A stretch of DNA of 58,181 nucleotides from Chthonomonas sp035294505 (GCF_035294505.1 NZ_DATGKU010000242.1:1-58181), one strand, 5' to 3'. Counted from the stretch's first letter, positions 25,023-34,341 are shown. Notes: a model not told the origin generated them from the sequence alone. A program made the numbers and translations.

Positions 25023-28000
25023 GTGAAGCGTATTACGATTGCCATCGCTCTTATCTTCGGGTGTCTACCCGCGTTCCTGCAAGCCTCTGCGCAAACGTCT
25101 CCTCCTTCTCCTTCCTCCAGCAGCACCGCGTTAGAGTTGGCCGAGCCTGAGCGGCCAAATAGGGTGGTTGGCTATACGGGATGGGACGATCAGTACCTCT
25201 ACATTGGTGTAGTGGTCAATAAGGCCACACTTCACGGTACAAACTCGACTCCTTTTAGCGACCCTCTCAAAGATGATGCCATCCTCATACTCATCCAAAC
25301 GGATGATGACCACACTATCACCAAGCCAAATACAAAGACGGTGGTGGTGGCCGCCAGCGCGGTGGGTGGACTGCAGCTTTATCGGGGGCCCGATTTCAAG
25401 CCGCTATTCAACGGGATGGAGGATATCAACGAGCGACTCAAGCAGATACAGGAGAGCAAGCTGGATGAGAAGGAGCGTGAGGCCGAACGAATCGCTTTGC
25501 TTTCACAGATCATCAAATATGCGGTAGCGCCTCACGGAGCACAACGCCTTACCGGAACCTTTGTGCCGGGGTACACGCTCGAAGCGGCGATTCCGTGGGT
25601 AGATTTGGGAGTGAAACCGGCGCCGGGGGTACGCCTGGGTTTCACGGTCGCAACGCAGTCCACCACCCCCGACAGCCCCAAGCTGCTGTGTCTATCTCCA
25701 AGAGTTACCGGCTTGTCCGACCTTTATAACCCTTCTTTATGGGGACAGCTTGTGTTGAGTGAAGCCGCAGCGCCTGCCCATATTGACACTCTTGTTTGTC
25801 CACGTTTTGCTGCGGCCAAGCCGGTCATTGATGGCACCGTTAGCCCAGGTGAGTGGAACGCCGAATCGGCTTTTGTATTTGGCGGAGAGACAAGTGCCGG
25901 TCTGGTAACCCTTAACACGCAACAGGCTCGTGAGCACCCGCCGTTCCACCCACAGGTGCCGCAACCGGTTGTTCCGATAACCTTTTATCCTAGCCGGCAG
26001 GTCGCCCCTCATAAGCCTCAGCCTGTTACGCCAGCCCTAATGGCCCTCTACTACTACAACTATCAGGCCGATCCAAGGAAAGAGGCGCCCCCTGAGGGCG
26101 TGGTGCATAATGACGGGAGCACCGCTTTGGCCCATCACCCTTTAGACGGCTCAGGTCCGTGGTTCTCTTACGATTGTGCAGATTGGCACTTGCAGCAGAT
26201 CGTGGCAGCACGGCAGGCGGGCATAGATGTTATTTTACCGGTGTATCGCCTAACGGCACGAAACCAGTATGCAGATAAAGGGCTAAGTGCGTTAGTGGTG
26301 GCTTTGTTAGCCGCAAAAGCCTCCCGACAGGACTATCCCCTTGTTGCCCTCTATCTCGATCTAGACGGCGCGCGTGACCTAACGGAAGAGGCCATTTACA
26401 GTGGGATTCGTGACTTTTATCAGCATATCCCCCCCGAGTTTCGCTTTAGTGTGCCATTGGATGCGGTGAATGGGGGCGGCATCGCCTATCCTGTCTTTAT
26501 AACTCATGCAGATGCTATTGCATCGCCAACGCCCTCGCTTTTTACCGACTTACGACGGCGGTTTTCTCAGGAGTTTGCAGGATCCGATCTCCTCTTCATC
26601 GGTACGCCTGATTATCATGGGCTGTCGTTGGACGGTGTCTTCGAGTTGGCCCGTGACAAGGGCGTAACCGTAGAGCAGGGAGGGTGGATACAGCTGGCGA
26701 CCCTGTCGCCTGGCTACGATCCCACAGTACGTGACAATAGCGCGGAGGCGGTAAAGCACTACGTGCCCCGGAATGATGGTGCCACTTATCGCGAGCACTG
26801 GAACGCGGCGCTTTCAGCAGACCCTAACTGGATTTTGGTGGACAGCTGGAATGGCTATACGGATGCGACAGAGGTCGCTCCTTCCTTAGAGGACGGTTAC
26901 ATTACCGTGGATATTACCCGCGAGTATGCCCAGAAGTGGATAGGTTTACATCGGACGTCGGCACGTTTCTTTACGGTTGGGTTGCCACGGCACCTAGAGG
27001 CAGGCTCGACGGTGGACGCCTTGATCCGTGTGGAGAATACGGGCACGGAGGTTTGGGGCGCTAAACAGACTCCGATAGCATTGGCCTATCGGTGGGTAAA
27101 AGATGGCACTCCGGTTGCCTATGGCGAACCTATTCCGCTGCCCGAATCGGTGGCTCCAGGTCAAAATGTGAGCATTCCACTGCAAATACACGTGCTTAGT
27201 CCGAATGGGGCGCCTCTGGCACCGGGCGCCTATACCCTGGAAATCGGTCTGACCACGCTCCAACGCGCTGCAGCAGATACCCCTTTCCTCGACACGAATT
27301 TGCCGGGGGGAATGATGAAACTGCCGGAACAGGTGGAGAACGCTTCTGAGTTACCCCCTATTGCGGCTGAGGTCATTCAATCCGATCTACGACCTATGAT
27401 GGAGAGTGGGAGCGTCTATACCGTCCATGCGCTCCTGAGAAATAACGGGGCTGCGACTTGGAAAGCCTCGGAGAAGTTTCGTGTGACACTACGGCTCTAT
27501 CGGGTGGAGGAAGCCGTGTCAGGGCATGAGACGGAGACACCCGTTGACATGGCCGACGCTTCGATGATACTCGCTCAGGATGTAGCGCCGGGAAGTGTGG
27601 CTTCGGTAACCTTGCAGCTGCCTTTGATGTCTCCGGATGGGAAACCGTTGCCGGTTTGGCATCAACGTGATGACTGGACCTATCTCGTTCGGTGGGAGGT
27701 GGCGGACGGTAAAGGAAATGGGGTTTCGATAGATGCGATGCCGATATGCGTGGTATCGTACGATTTCGGCCCACATTTTCTCTCCACCCAGATACCAGGG
27801 GAACTACCTGCGGCTCACCGGCTGCCGGTGCCCATCTCTTTGATGAACGACGGACCTCAGATATGGAAGAAGAACCTTGTGCGCGTTGGTTATCACTGGT
27901 ACTACCTTGATGGCACCGAATATGTTTTTAACGACGAGACCACCCCGATTCCGCAGGATATCGCTCCGGGGCAAAAGCTGAACGGCTTCCTCGCGTGGGT

Positions 28001-28739
28001 AACCGCACCTCCTTGTGATGGCCTTTACTACCTTGTGTGGGATTTGCAAGTGGGCGATACGTGGGCCTCTACAACGTCCTGTACACGCGTAGATGACCGT
28101 TTGGTACAACTTGTGCGTGTGGTGGATGGCAAATTGCAGTTTGTGGATCTGTCAACGTTTTACAATATTAAGGGCGTCACCAATGAGATGATGCCTGGGA
28201 TAGGGAGTTTCGACGATCAAGGGCTTTCGTTCCCCAGAGCGTTAATACCGAACTATGCGATTAGCGGCCCCATCCCCTCGAATATCTGGATGCCGGTAGA
28301 CCATGGCGGTCCCGACTCGAATCGTCGTATCGCCTTTGTATGGGGTAGCCCTAACGAGAAAGGAGAGGACTTTCTGGCCTGTATGGGGCAACGGCTTGAA
28401 TTAGGGAAGCAGAGTGGGGTCTATCGGTTTGTTCATATTTTGGGGGCCAGTGGCTCGAAGGCTCTTCCCACACAGCTGCGGTTAGTATTTGCCATTCCGG
28501 GGGGAGGCGATGCGGCCGATCTATGGGCGCTTACCGTAGACCCGTGGAACACTTTGGAGGCTAATTTGCAGAAGGTAGGGTTCTACTGCCGTTGGCACAA
28601 CGGCCCGAACGGCCCTCAGTCTGGAGCAGTTGGACTTTATCACTATGTGGTGCCCGTTACCGAGACGAGCAAGCTAATTGCCATTCAACTTCCGAACGCG
28701 CCGGATTTTCGTATCGCGGCGATCACGTTAGAGAAGTAG
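25023..28739 (+). CDS. Secreted GH99/DUF5010-like protein with NBR1-type Ig modules
   Basis: 1238 residues with a signal peptide (1-23). Residues about 40-245 resemble a CBM9/DOMON-like sugar-binding domain; a second partial one starts at IDGTVSPGEWN (about 270). Residues about 330-650 look like the endo-acting GH99/DUF5010 barrel (ALYYYNYQADPR, DWHLQQIVAARQAGIDVILPVY, WILVDSWNGYTDATEVAPS). Three modules then resemble the NBR1/Ig fold, marked by NTGTEVW (about 675), NNGAATW (about 810) and NDGPQIW (about 945), each with an APG near its end. GTG start with GGAGG 9 bases upstream. Probably acts on external polysaccharide; substrate unknown. Enzyme assignment is by general pattern and is moderate. 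Confidence 0.82.
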   Translation: MKRITIAIALIFGCLPAFLQASAQTSPPSPSSSSTALELAEPERPNRVVGYTGWDDQYLYIGVVVNKATLHGTNSTPFSDPLKDDAILILIQTDDDHTITKPNTKTVVVAASAVGGLQLYRGPDFKPLFNGMEDINERLKQIQESKLDEKEREAERIALLSQIIKYAVAPHGAQRLTGTFVPGYTLEAAIPWVDLGVKPAPGVRLGFTVATQSTTPDSPKLLCLSPRVTGLSDLYNPSLWGQLVLSEAAAPAHIDTLVCPRFAAAKPVIDGTVSPGEWNAESAFVFGGETSAGLVTLNTQQAREHPPFHPQVPQPVVPITFYPSRQVAPHKPQPVTPALMALYYYNYQADPRKEAPPEGVVHNDGSTALAHHPLDGSGPWFSYDCADWHLQQIVAARQAGIDVILPVYRLTARNQYADKGLSALVVALLAAKASRQDYPLVALYLDLDGARDLTEEAIYSGIRDFYQHIPPEFRFSVPLDAVNGGGIAYPVFITHADAIASPTPSLFTDLRRRFSQEFAGSDLLFIGTPDYHGLSLDGVFELARDKGVTVEQGGWIQLATLSPGYDPTVRDNSAEAVKHYVPRNDGATYREHWNAALSADPNWILVDSWNGYTDATEVAPSLEDGYITVDITREYAQKWIGLHRTSARFFTVGLPRHLEAGSTVDALIRVENTGTEVWGAKQTPIALAYRWVKDGTPVAYGEPIPLPESVAPGQNVSIPLQIHVLSPNGAPLAPGAYTLEIGLTTLQRAAADTPFLDTNLPGGMMKLPEQVENASELPPIAAEVIQSDLRPMMESGSVYTVHALLRNNGAATWKASEKFRVTLRLYRVEEAVSGHETETPVDMADASMILAQDVAPGSVASVTLQLPLMSPDGKPLPVWHQRDDWTYLVRWEVADGKGNGVSIDAMPICVVSYDFGPHFLSTQIPGELPAAHRLPVPISLMNDGPQIWKKNLVRVGYHWYYLDGTEYVFNDETTPIPQDIAPGQKLNGFLAWVTAPPCDGLYYLVWDLQVGDTWASTTSCTRVDDRLVQLVRVVDGKLQFVDLSTFYNIKGVTNEMMPGIGSFDDQGLSFPRALIPNYAISGPIPSNIWMPVDHGGPDSNRRIAFVWGSPNEKGEDFLACMGQRLELGKQSGVYRFVHILGASGSKALPTQLRLVFAIPGGGDAADLWALTVDPWNTLEANLQKVGFYCRWHNGPNGPQSGAVGLYHYVVPVTETSKLIAIQLPNAPDFRIAAITLEK

Positions 28740-28769
28740 TAAAAGGAACTATTTTCGCCTGGATACGAC

Positions 28770-29534
28770 TTAATTCACGGCAGCACGTAGGGAGTCGAGA
28801 AACTCAACGGTGCGAAGAGGCCGCTCGGCACGAAAGCGAATGAAGCTTCTGAGAGCGCGTTCGATATAAGGTAGGACAGCTTTGGGCGGCGAATAGTGAA
28901 GCAGCGCCTCCGGTGAGGCTGTTCGCAGCGTTTGCAGCGCAGTGAGGGCATCGGCGGGCAAAGGGAAGGCATCTAGAAAAGTGTGGTGACAACGCTTACA
29001 GAGTGCCCCACCGGCAGCCGGACTAAACCCGAAAGGGGGCTCCTGAAGCGGTTCTCCGCAGTGCGCGCAGTATTCGATGGCGGGGGCGTAGCCTAAAACC
29101 TCCAAGAGGCGAATGTCGTAGGCGTGGATAATGGAGTCGAGCCACTCGGAGGGTTGTGTTAGGAGCAGCAGGGCAGCGCAGGTGAGGTCGAACACCGCTT
29201 CGCTCGAAGTTGCATCGTGGTCGTGGGAGAAGACGTCGAGTAGGTCACAAATATAGGCGGCGCGGGAGAGGCGTTCGATATCTGTGCGTAAAGCCGGAAA
29301 GGCGTTGACGATCTCGCATTGGGTAATGATGTCGAGATTGCGGCCGGTGGCGAGCAGGAGGCGGAGGTGGGTGAACGGCTCCGTTGCGCCGACGAGGCGA
29401 CTGGTGGCGCGCTGCGAACCTTTCGCAATAGCCGATATTTTTCCGTGTTCTTTAGTAAAAAGGGTGAGGACGCGATCGTGCTCTCCTAAACTTCGGCGAT
29501 GGAGCACAAGGGCTTGTGCGGTATAGGTTGGCAT
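28770..29534 (-). CDS. recO: DNA repair protein RecO
   Basis: Loads RecA onto SSB-coated DNA with RecR and anneals strands in recombinational repair. 254 residues: N-terminal OB fold (TAQALVLHRRSLGEHDRVLTLFTKEHGK), helical C-terminal domain and a zinc site made by CAHC and CKRC (about 155-180). Normal length. Start ATG 29534. It converges on the secreted protein gene with a 30-base gap. Upstream lies TnpB relic B. Confidence 0.95.
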   Translation of the reverse strand: MPTYTAQALVLHRRSLGEHDRVLTLFTKEHGKISAIAKGSQRATSRLVGATEPFTHLRLLLATGRNLDIITQCEIVNAFPALRTDIERLSRAAYICDLLDVFSHDHDATSSEAVFDLTCAALLLLTQPSEWLDSIIHAYDIRLLEVLGYAPAIEYCAHCGEPLQEPPFGFSPAAGGALCKRCHHTFLDAFPLPADALTALQTLRTASPEALLHYSPPKAVLPYIERALRSFIRFRAERPLRTVEFLDSLRAAVN

Positions 29535-29564
29535 AGGTTCCTCAAACGTTTCGGCGCGGAGAAT

Positions 29565-30036
29565 GTCGCCTGAAGGCGACCGAGGAAGCGCCCCCTCCTT
29601 TCTCTGTTGATAGTTAGCGAATAATTGGATATACTGATGTATACGCGAAAAGGGTCACTTGAATGCGACTGACCGTCCAACACAAACTGCTGCCCACACC
29701 GCAACAAGCTGAGGCACTCCGACGCACCCTTGAGACCGCCTATAAGGCTGCGTTGAAAGGGGTTCCTGTCCACTATGTTGACCCTCGTAATACCTCTCGC
29801 ACCTGTCCGAACTGTGGGCATTGTGCGAAAGAGAACCGTGGAACGCAGTCTTCGTTTGCGTGCACCTCCTGCGGCTTCGAAGGCCTCTCTGCTTCGCTTT
29901 CGAGGTGACATTCCTGGCAGATGGGATTGCGGCGGGCAATAGGGCCCGTCGGGTCGCTGTAAACCGGCCGTACTGCTCGGAGACAGATTCGTCTGTCGCG
30001 CCAGAGCAAAGTCGCTGCCTTTAGGTGTGCGGTAGT
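29565..30036 (+). mobile_element. Relic B: internally deleted TnpB element
   Basis: Between recO and the 456-residue protein gene. It contains a broken TnpB frame (29663-30024). A perfect hairpin GTCGCC-TGAA-GGCGAC (29565-29580), about 85 bases before the start codon, is placed as a left-end palindrome of an IS605-type element would be. The right end with the GCAAGCCCC hairpin seen in relics A and C is not found, so the element is truncated there, against the neighbouring gene. Confidence 0.6.
29663..30024 (+). pseudogene. TnpB remnant: N- and C-termini joined, then frameshifted
   Basis: The frame starts MRLTVQHKLLPTPQQAEALR, the start of TnpB, and after about residue 25 jumps to YVDPRNTSRTCPNCGHCAKENR and FACTSCGFEG, the C-terminal zinc finger with CPNC and CTSC. 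Some 250-300 central residues, including the first two RuvC acidic residues, are absent. After CGFE an extra stretch of about 30 bases shifts the frame; the rest continues in another frame as LADGIAAGNRARRVAVNRPYCSETDSS to a stop at 30024, holding the third RuvC Asp. It cannot make an active nuclease. Confidence 0.8.
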
Positions 30037-31407
30037 TTACTGAGTGAACGAGTTGAGATAGTGATGAAGCGATACAGAGAGATCGCTGAGTGCAAACCGC
30101 ATAGCATCCCTTAAAACGGTTTGCACTGCTTGTTGGTCGGTTATAGGCGCCGATACACGCATGGTGTCCGCGGTACGATGGTGCCAAAGAACTTGCCCAC
30201 TATTACTATCTATAAGATACCCTACAGCTTCAGCGCTGCCTTCAAGTTGGGGGTCAGAAGCGACGGTCGTTGCTCCGTGATCTGTCCAACTGCGCAGTTC
30301 CAGGTCGGTTATTCGAAAGCACAGAAGATAATCTGCTTTCATCCGTTTTGCGACAGTTTGTAGCCGTTGGATATTCGGTGTTTCATCGTGCCAAAGAGCA
30401 AAGGGGGACAAGTGAAGCCCTTGCAAGGCTTTGTCGGTAGCAGTAGGTGTATAGATTTGATGGGTTGAGAGCGGCAAAAGATTTATGGAGAGCAGATTGC
30501 TACGATCGGTTGGGAGGTTTTGGGCACCTATGAGAAACACATGACCGGAGGACTTAAAAAGGATAGCATCTGCTGCCTTTGGTGCCGGTATAGGCAAGAT
30601 GGCCAAGTGTACAGAGGGAGAAGCGAATGGCGAGGTCTGGCCGGTTTCTAAGGCATGAATGCCCATTTGGGCGGCCTGCAGCGCCGCAAGGCGGATGGCA
30701 TCAGGCTGAGTAAGTTCGTAGTTAGAATGGAGGAAGACATGGGCGATCTGTGCCGACCCAACAATCGGCATGGGGCCAAATGAGGTTTCGGATGGAGATG
30801 AGACAGAGAGCACATGGAGGGTGGCATGTAGGATGACGATACGGAAACTGCCATCCTGGATTTTTAGATCGTTGACATGAAGCAGGAGGGCATAGTTCGT
30901 ATGCAACGCCAGGCAGAGCGTACGAATTTGAACCGGGTTGAGAGGCCAAGTAAGCTTGATGCCTAGCGTCTTGGCCTCTTGTTCGACAAGGCTCGATGAT
31001 GGGGTTGCAATGGCGAATCGTTGTTTCAGCAGCATCCGAAACCCATCGTCCAAAAGCGCCTGTGCCATCGGCACTTGCAGAGAGGAAGGCAGTTTGTCTA
31101 AGGGGGCCGGTTTCGGAGTGCCGAAGAGTGGGAGATTGCGAACGAGCGAGTCGTCTTTATGGGGTGTATTTGGTAGACGAATACCGATAGAGTCGGCGAG
31201 GAGCTGCTTTTGGTGATCAAGCTCCTTCTGAACATCCTGTGGTAGGGCGGGAGCTGTAGGTCCGATCACCACGATTTGGCGGGCTGTAGACAGCAACGAG
31301 GACGGTGGGATGGCTTTTATGGGCAGGGCTAACAACATCAGCCCGATGAAGCCGGCGGCACTTCCACCTCGCATAGCCGTCTGCCTATTGACAACTCTAC
31401 TCCGCAT
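30037..31407 (-). CDS. Secreted or anchored hypothetical protein
   Basis: No family recognised. 456 residues with an N-terminal hydrophobic segment (GFIGLMLLALPIKA) that fits a signal peptide. Two similar alpha/beta parts can be traced: one around residues 35-260 (RQIVVIGPTAP, RFAIATPSS, ALLLHVNDLKIQDG) and one around 265-456 (VHLAILPIPAPK, ADYLLCFRITDLELRSW, YLIDSNSGQVLWHHRTADT). These resemble periplasmic proteins that report or integrate values, but no function is shown. ATG 31407 or 31374 are both possible; the region between overlaps the strong plus-strand promoter, so 31374 may be the true start. Its stop abuts TnpB relic B. Confidence 0.78.
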   Translation of the reverse strand: MRSRVVNRQTAMRGGSAAGFIGLMLLALPIKAIPPSSLLSTARQIVVIGPTAPALPQDVQKELDHQKQLLADSIGIRLPNTPHKDDSLVRNLPLFGTPKPAPLDKLPSSLQVPMAQALLDDGFRMLLKQRFAIATPSSSLVEQEAKTLGIKLTWPLNPVQIRTLCLALHTNYALLLHVNDLKIQDGSFRIVILHATLHVLSVSSPSETSFGPMPIVGSAQIAHVFLHSNYELTQPDAIRLAALQAAQMGIHALETGQTSPFASPSVHLAILPIPAPKAADAILFKSSGHVFLIGAQNLPTDRSNLLSINLLPLSTHQIYTPTATDKALQGLHLSPFALWHDETPNIQRLQTVAKRMKADYLLCFRITDLELRSWTDHGATTVASDPQLEGSAEAVGYLIDSNSGQVLWHHRTADTMRVSAPITDQQAVQTVLRDAMRFALSDLSVSLHHYLNSFTQ

Positions 31408-31416
31408 TCGTATACT
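31388..31416 (+). promoter_or_regulatory. Promoter of the HTH-ABC exporter-kinase operon
   Basis: TTGACA (31388-31393), 17-base spacer, TATACT (31411-31416): a near-perfect housekeeping promoter. Predicted start about 31423, 67 bases before the HTH gene. It overlaps the 5' end of the opposing gene. Confidence 0.85.
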
Positions 31417-31489
31417 TTACCTTAATCGAGGAGTACTTAATAGCGAATGGGACGTTTTATCTCGAAACTTGTTTTAAGGATCGTGATAT

Positions 31490-31717
31490 ATGTCTACTGA
31501 AGAGAGAGAGCTTTATACGGTTGCCCAAGCAGCAGACTATCTTCAACTGACCCCTGCGAGCATTCGATCTTATATACGACAAGGGAGGATAAAAGCCTTT
31601 CGTGTGGCTGGCGGACGCAAGATACTTATCCCACGGGAAGAGCTTCTCGGCCTGTTGGAGCCTGCCGTCTTGGGCGCTCGCCTCACGGAATCGGGCAAAA
31701 CCATAAAAGATGCTTGA
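31490..31717 (+). CDS. Small helix-turn-helix protein, excisionase/MerR-type
   Basis: 75 residues built around one HTH_17 domain: LYTVAQAADYLQLTPASIRSYIRQGRIKAFRV followed by the wing GGRKILIPREEL. Such proteins bind DNA; here the location at the head of an exporter operon suggests a local regulator rather than an excisionase, as no integrase is present. AAGGA lies 9 bases before ATG. Its last 8 bases overlap the start of the permease gene. Confidence 0.88.
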   Translation: MSTEERELYTVAQAADYLQLTPASIRSYIRQGRIKAFRVAGGRKILIPREELLGLLEPAVLGARLTESGKTIKDA

Positions 31718-32576
31718 AGAACTTAGAGAGCTTTGGCGCTACCGTTATCTACTCTACATGCTCGTTCGGCGCGAGTTGAAGGTGCGCTACAAAAACTCGG
31801 TGCTTGGCTTTCTATGGTCTGGTATTCCGCTTTTACTACAGGTGTTTGTCTATACCTTTCTCTTTCGGAATGTGGTTGGGGTGCGCGCTCCAAACTACAG
31901 CGCCTATTTGCTAACGGGCATCATTCCATGGACTTTCTTCTCAACGGCCATTTTGGATGCGAGCCAGTCCCTCCTGATCAACTATCCGATCATTCGGAAG
32001 GTCTATTTACCGCGTGAGGTCATTCCGCTGGCGAGCGTTCTAAGCAACTTCGTGCACTTTTTATTGAGCTGGGCGCTCTATTTCATCGTTTTTTTAGGCA
32101 TTGCTCCCCTCTTCGGTTTAGGGACACCGCTGCTTGGAAGCATGGTGTGGTTTCCCTTCATTACGGTGATAGAACTGTTGTTAGTGATCGGGTGTGCGCT
32201 TGTTGTGGCATCGCTGAACGTTTTTTACGAGGACGTCAAGTTCATCGTTCAAACCGTATTTCAACTCGGTTTCTTTCTATTACCTGTGCTCTATCCTGCC
32301 GATCAGATATACTACACATCGCATCTCATTCGCGCGCATCCATGGCTCTATCGGGTCTACCTCCTCGATCCGATAGCGGCCATTATCACGGCTTACCGGC
32401 ACATGCTCTTACAGCCCATAAGCCCCTCAGCGTTCAACGCCTCGTTAAAGGGAGCAAAACCTCTTCCGTTTGACTGGACGCTTTGGTTCGGGGCGTGTTT
32501 GCTTTCATTTCTCATCGCGTGGGCAGGGTATGCTTATTTCAACCGGCGCAAGTGGCTTTTTGTGGAGCGGCCATGA
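31710..32576 (+). CDS. Polysaccharide ABC exporter permease, Wzm/TagG type
   Basis: Channel subunit of an ABC-2 exporter for O-antigen, teichoic-acid-like or capsular glycans. 288 residues with six membrane segments and the family pattern LLYMLVRRELKVRYKNSVLGFLWS near the N-terminus, then YSAYLLTGIIPWTFFSTAI. ATG lies inside the HTH gene (8-base overlap) and the stop overlaps the ATPase start as ATGA, so translation is coupled on both sides. Confidence 0.93.
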   Translation: MLEELRELWRYRYLLYMLVRRELKVRYKNSVLGFLWSGIPLLLQVFVYTFLFRNVVGVRAPNYSAYLLTGIIPWTFFSTAILDASQSLLINYPIIRKVYLPREVIPLASVLSNFVHFLLSWALYFIVFLGIAPLFGLGTPLLGSMVWFPFITVIELLLVIGCALVVASLNVFYEDVKFIVQTVFQLGFFLLPVLYPADQIYYTSHLIRAHPWLYRVYLLDPIAAIITAYRHMLLQPISPSAFNASLKGAKPLPFDWTLWFGACLLSFLIAWAGYAYFNRRKWLFVERP

Positions 32577-33385
32577 CAGAGACGATTGCAGTTACGGGCC
32601 TCGATGAGGTCGAAGAGGGAAAACAGTATGCTGTGGTTGTATCCCATTTAACGAAAGAGTTTCGAGTTCGTTATAGGACATCGGTCAAGCGGCGATTGAT
32701 CAGTCTGTTTGATGGGTCGGAGCCGACGTTAAAACGTTTCACGGCGCTAAGTGACGTATCGTTCTGTGTGCCCCATGGGCAGACCGTGGCGATCATCGGG
32801 CGCAACGGTTCGGGCAAATCCACGTTGATGGGGCTTTTAGCGCGGGTTTATAGGAAGACATCGGGAGAGATCCGTCTTTATGGAGCTGATGGAGGGGCGG
32901 CGCGCATCGCACCTCTGCTGGAGTTAGGGGCGGGGTTTCATATAGACCTGACCGGCGAGGAGAACATCGAGTTTTACGGAGCTATTTTAGGCATGTCGGC
33001 CCGTGAAATGCGCCAGAAGTTCGACCGTATTGTCGAGTTTGCGGAGCTAGGCGATAAGGTTCGGACAGCGGTGCGCAACTGGAACGATGGAGCGAGGCTA
33101 AGATTGGGGTTTGCCATCGCGATCCATACCGATCCGGATATTCTGTTAATTGACGAGGTATTAGCGGTTGGAGATGAGGCCTTTCAGACCAAATGTTATC
33201 GGAAGGTAGAGGAGCTGCAGCGTCAAGGTAAGACGATACTGTTTGTGTCGCATGACCTTGCGAAGGTGGAGCGGGTAGCTCAGCGGGTAATATGGCTTAT
33301 GGATGGGCAGATTCATATGGACGGTGAGGTGAAGACGGTTTTAGAGGCCTATCGTCTCTACAGCGCCACGCAGGCAGGTTCATGA
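32573..33385 (+). CDS. Polysaccharide ABC exporter ATPase, Wzt/TagH type
   Basis: Drives glycan export with the preceding permease. 270 residues: Walker A GRNGSGKST (76-84), Q-loop region around ELGAGF, Walker B ILLIDEV (190-196), D-loop VGDEAF and switch His in FVSHDLAKV (224-232). The ABC signature is degenerate, NWNDGARLRLGFA (169-181), where relatives usually have an SSG-type core. No C-terminal carbohydrate-binding domain is present, so this is the short TagH-like form. ATG 32573 (ATGA overlap) is used; the frame extends upstream within the permease gene. The stop overlaps the kinase start, again as ATGA. Confidence 0.93.
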   Translation: MTETIAVTGLDEVEEGKQYAVVVSHLTKEFRVRYRTSVKRRLISLFDGSEPTLKRFTALSDVSFCVPHGQTVAIIGRNGSGKSTLMGLLARVYRKTSGEIRLYGADGGAARIAPLLELGAGFHIDLTGEENIEFYGAILGMSAREMRQKFDRIVEFAELGDKVRTAVRNWNDGARLRLGFAIAIHTDPDILLIDEVLAVGDEAFQTKCYRKVEELQRQGKTILFVSHDLAKVERVAQRVIWLMDGQIHMDGEVKTVLEAYRLYSATQAGS

Positions 33386-34341
33386 CAGCAGGTGAGAGGA
33401 TGCGTCTATACCTAGGCATTGATGGTGGGGGCACGAAAACGGCGGTAACCATCATCACCGATGCAAGAGTTGTTATCGGTGAGGGGACAGGGGGGCCGGG
33501 CAACATTGCGGTTACTGCCGAGCCGGTGTTGCGCCGTTCTGTGTTGGAGGCGATAGGCCAGGCCTGTGCTGTAGCCGGTTTAGAGATCGCCAATACCCAT
33601 TTTGGCGGTGTTTGTGCTGCAATGGCAGGGTATTCCGATGAGGAGAAGCGACAGCGGTTTTTGGAGCTATTGAAAGGGCTTGTAAGGGCTGACAGGTATC
33701 GCATGGAGCCAGACTATGTGGCCGCCTATTGGGGGGCAACGTTGGGCGAGCCGGGAATTGTGGTGATCGCCGGTACCGGGGCTGTGGCTTACGGGCGAAA
33801 TGCAGAAGGTGAGAGCTACCGTGAAGATGGGCTTGGATATCTGCTTGGGGATCGGGGAAGCGGCTTTAATTTAGGGCTTCATGCATTGCGTTATACGCTA
33901 GACCGAATGAAAGAAGGAAATATAGATCGGTTGGCGGCAGCCGTTTTGGAGTTTACCGGGGCACAATCACAGAGCGAGATCGTCCGGTGGTTATACGGCG
34001 ATTTTGTGCCGGCAAAAGTAGCCGAACTGGCGCCGGTAGTAGGAGGGTTGGCGGAAGAGGGAGATAGGGCGGCAAGAGATTTGGTGGCAAAGATGGCTCG
34101 CTGTTTACGTCATTCGGTGCGACAGGTTCGGCATAAGCTTTGGTTGCCTAGGGATGTGCCCGTTTACATGTTGGGTGGCTTGTGGAATATCGGGCCGTTT
34201 TTCCGTTCGGAGTTCATTCAGCCATCGTGGCCTTTGGAAGGAGAGAGCGATGATGCGGCCTCAGGCGGGCGCTTTCTTATTGGAACTCCTCATGCCGACG
34301 CCGCCTATGGTGCCGCATTATTGGCAATGGAGACGGTGTAG
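33382..34341 (+). CDS. BadF/BadG-family ATPase, N-acetylglucosamine kinase-like
   Basis: ASKHA-fold phosphotransferase. 319 residues with the phosphate-1 motif LGIDGGGTKT (11-20), phosphate-2 VIAGTGAVAYGR, the GYLLGDRGSGFNLG segment of GlcNAc kinase-like proteins and the adenosine-binding end (DAAYGAALLAME). Likely phosphorylates an amino sugar, which fits the adjacent glycan exporter, possibly for cell-wall sugar recovery. ATG overlaps the ATPase stop; ATG 33400 is an alternative. Last gene of the operon. Confidence 0.88.
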   Translation: MTAGERMRLYLGIDGGGTKTAVTIITDARVVIGEGTGGPGNIAVTAEPVLRRSVLEAIGQACAVAGLEIANTHFGGVCAAMAGYSDEEKRQRFLELLKGLVRADRYRMEPDYVAAYWGATLGEPGIVVIAGTGAVAYGRNAEGESYREDGLGYLLGDRGSGFNLGLHALRYTLDRMKEGNIDRLAAAVLEFTGAQSQSEIVRWLYGDFVPAKVAELAPVVGGLAEEGDRAARDLVAKMARCLRHSVRQVRHKLWLPRDVPVYMLGGLWNIGPFFRSEFIQPSWPLEGESDDAASGGRFLIGTPHADAAYGAALLAMETV

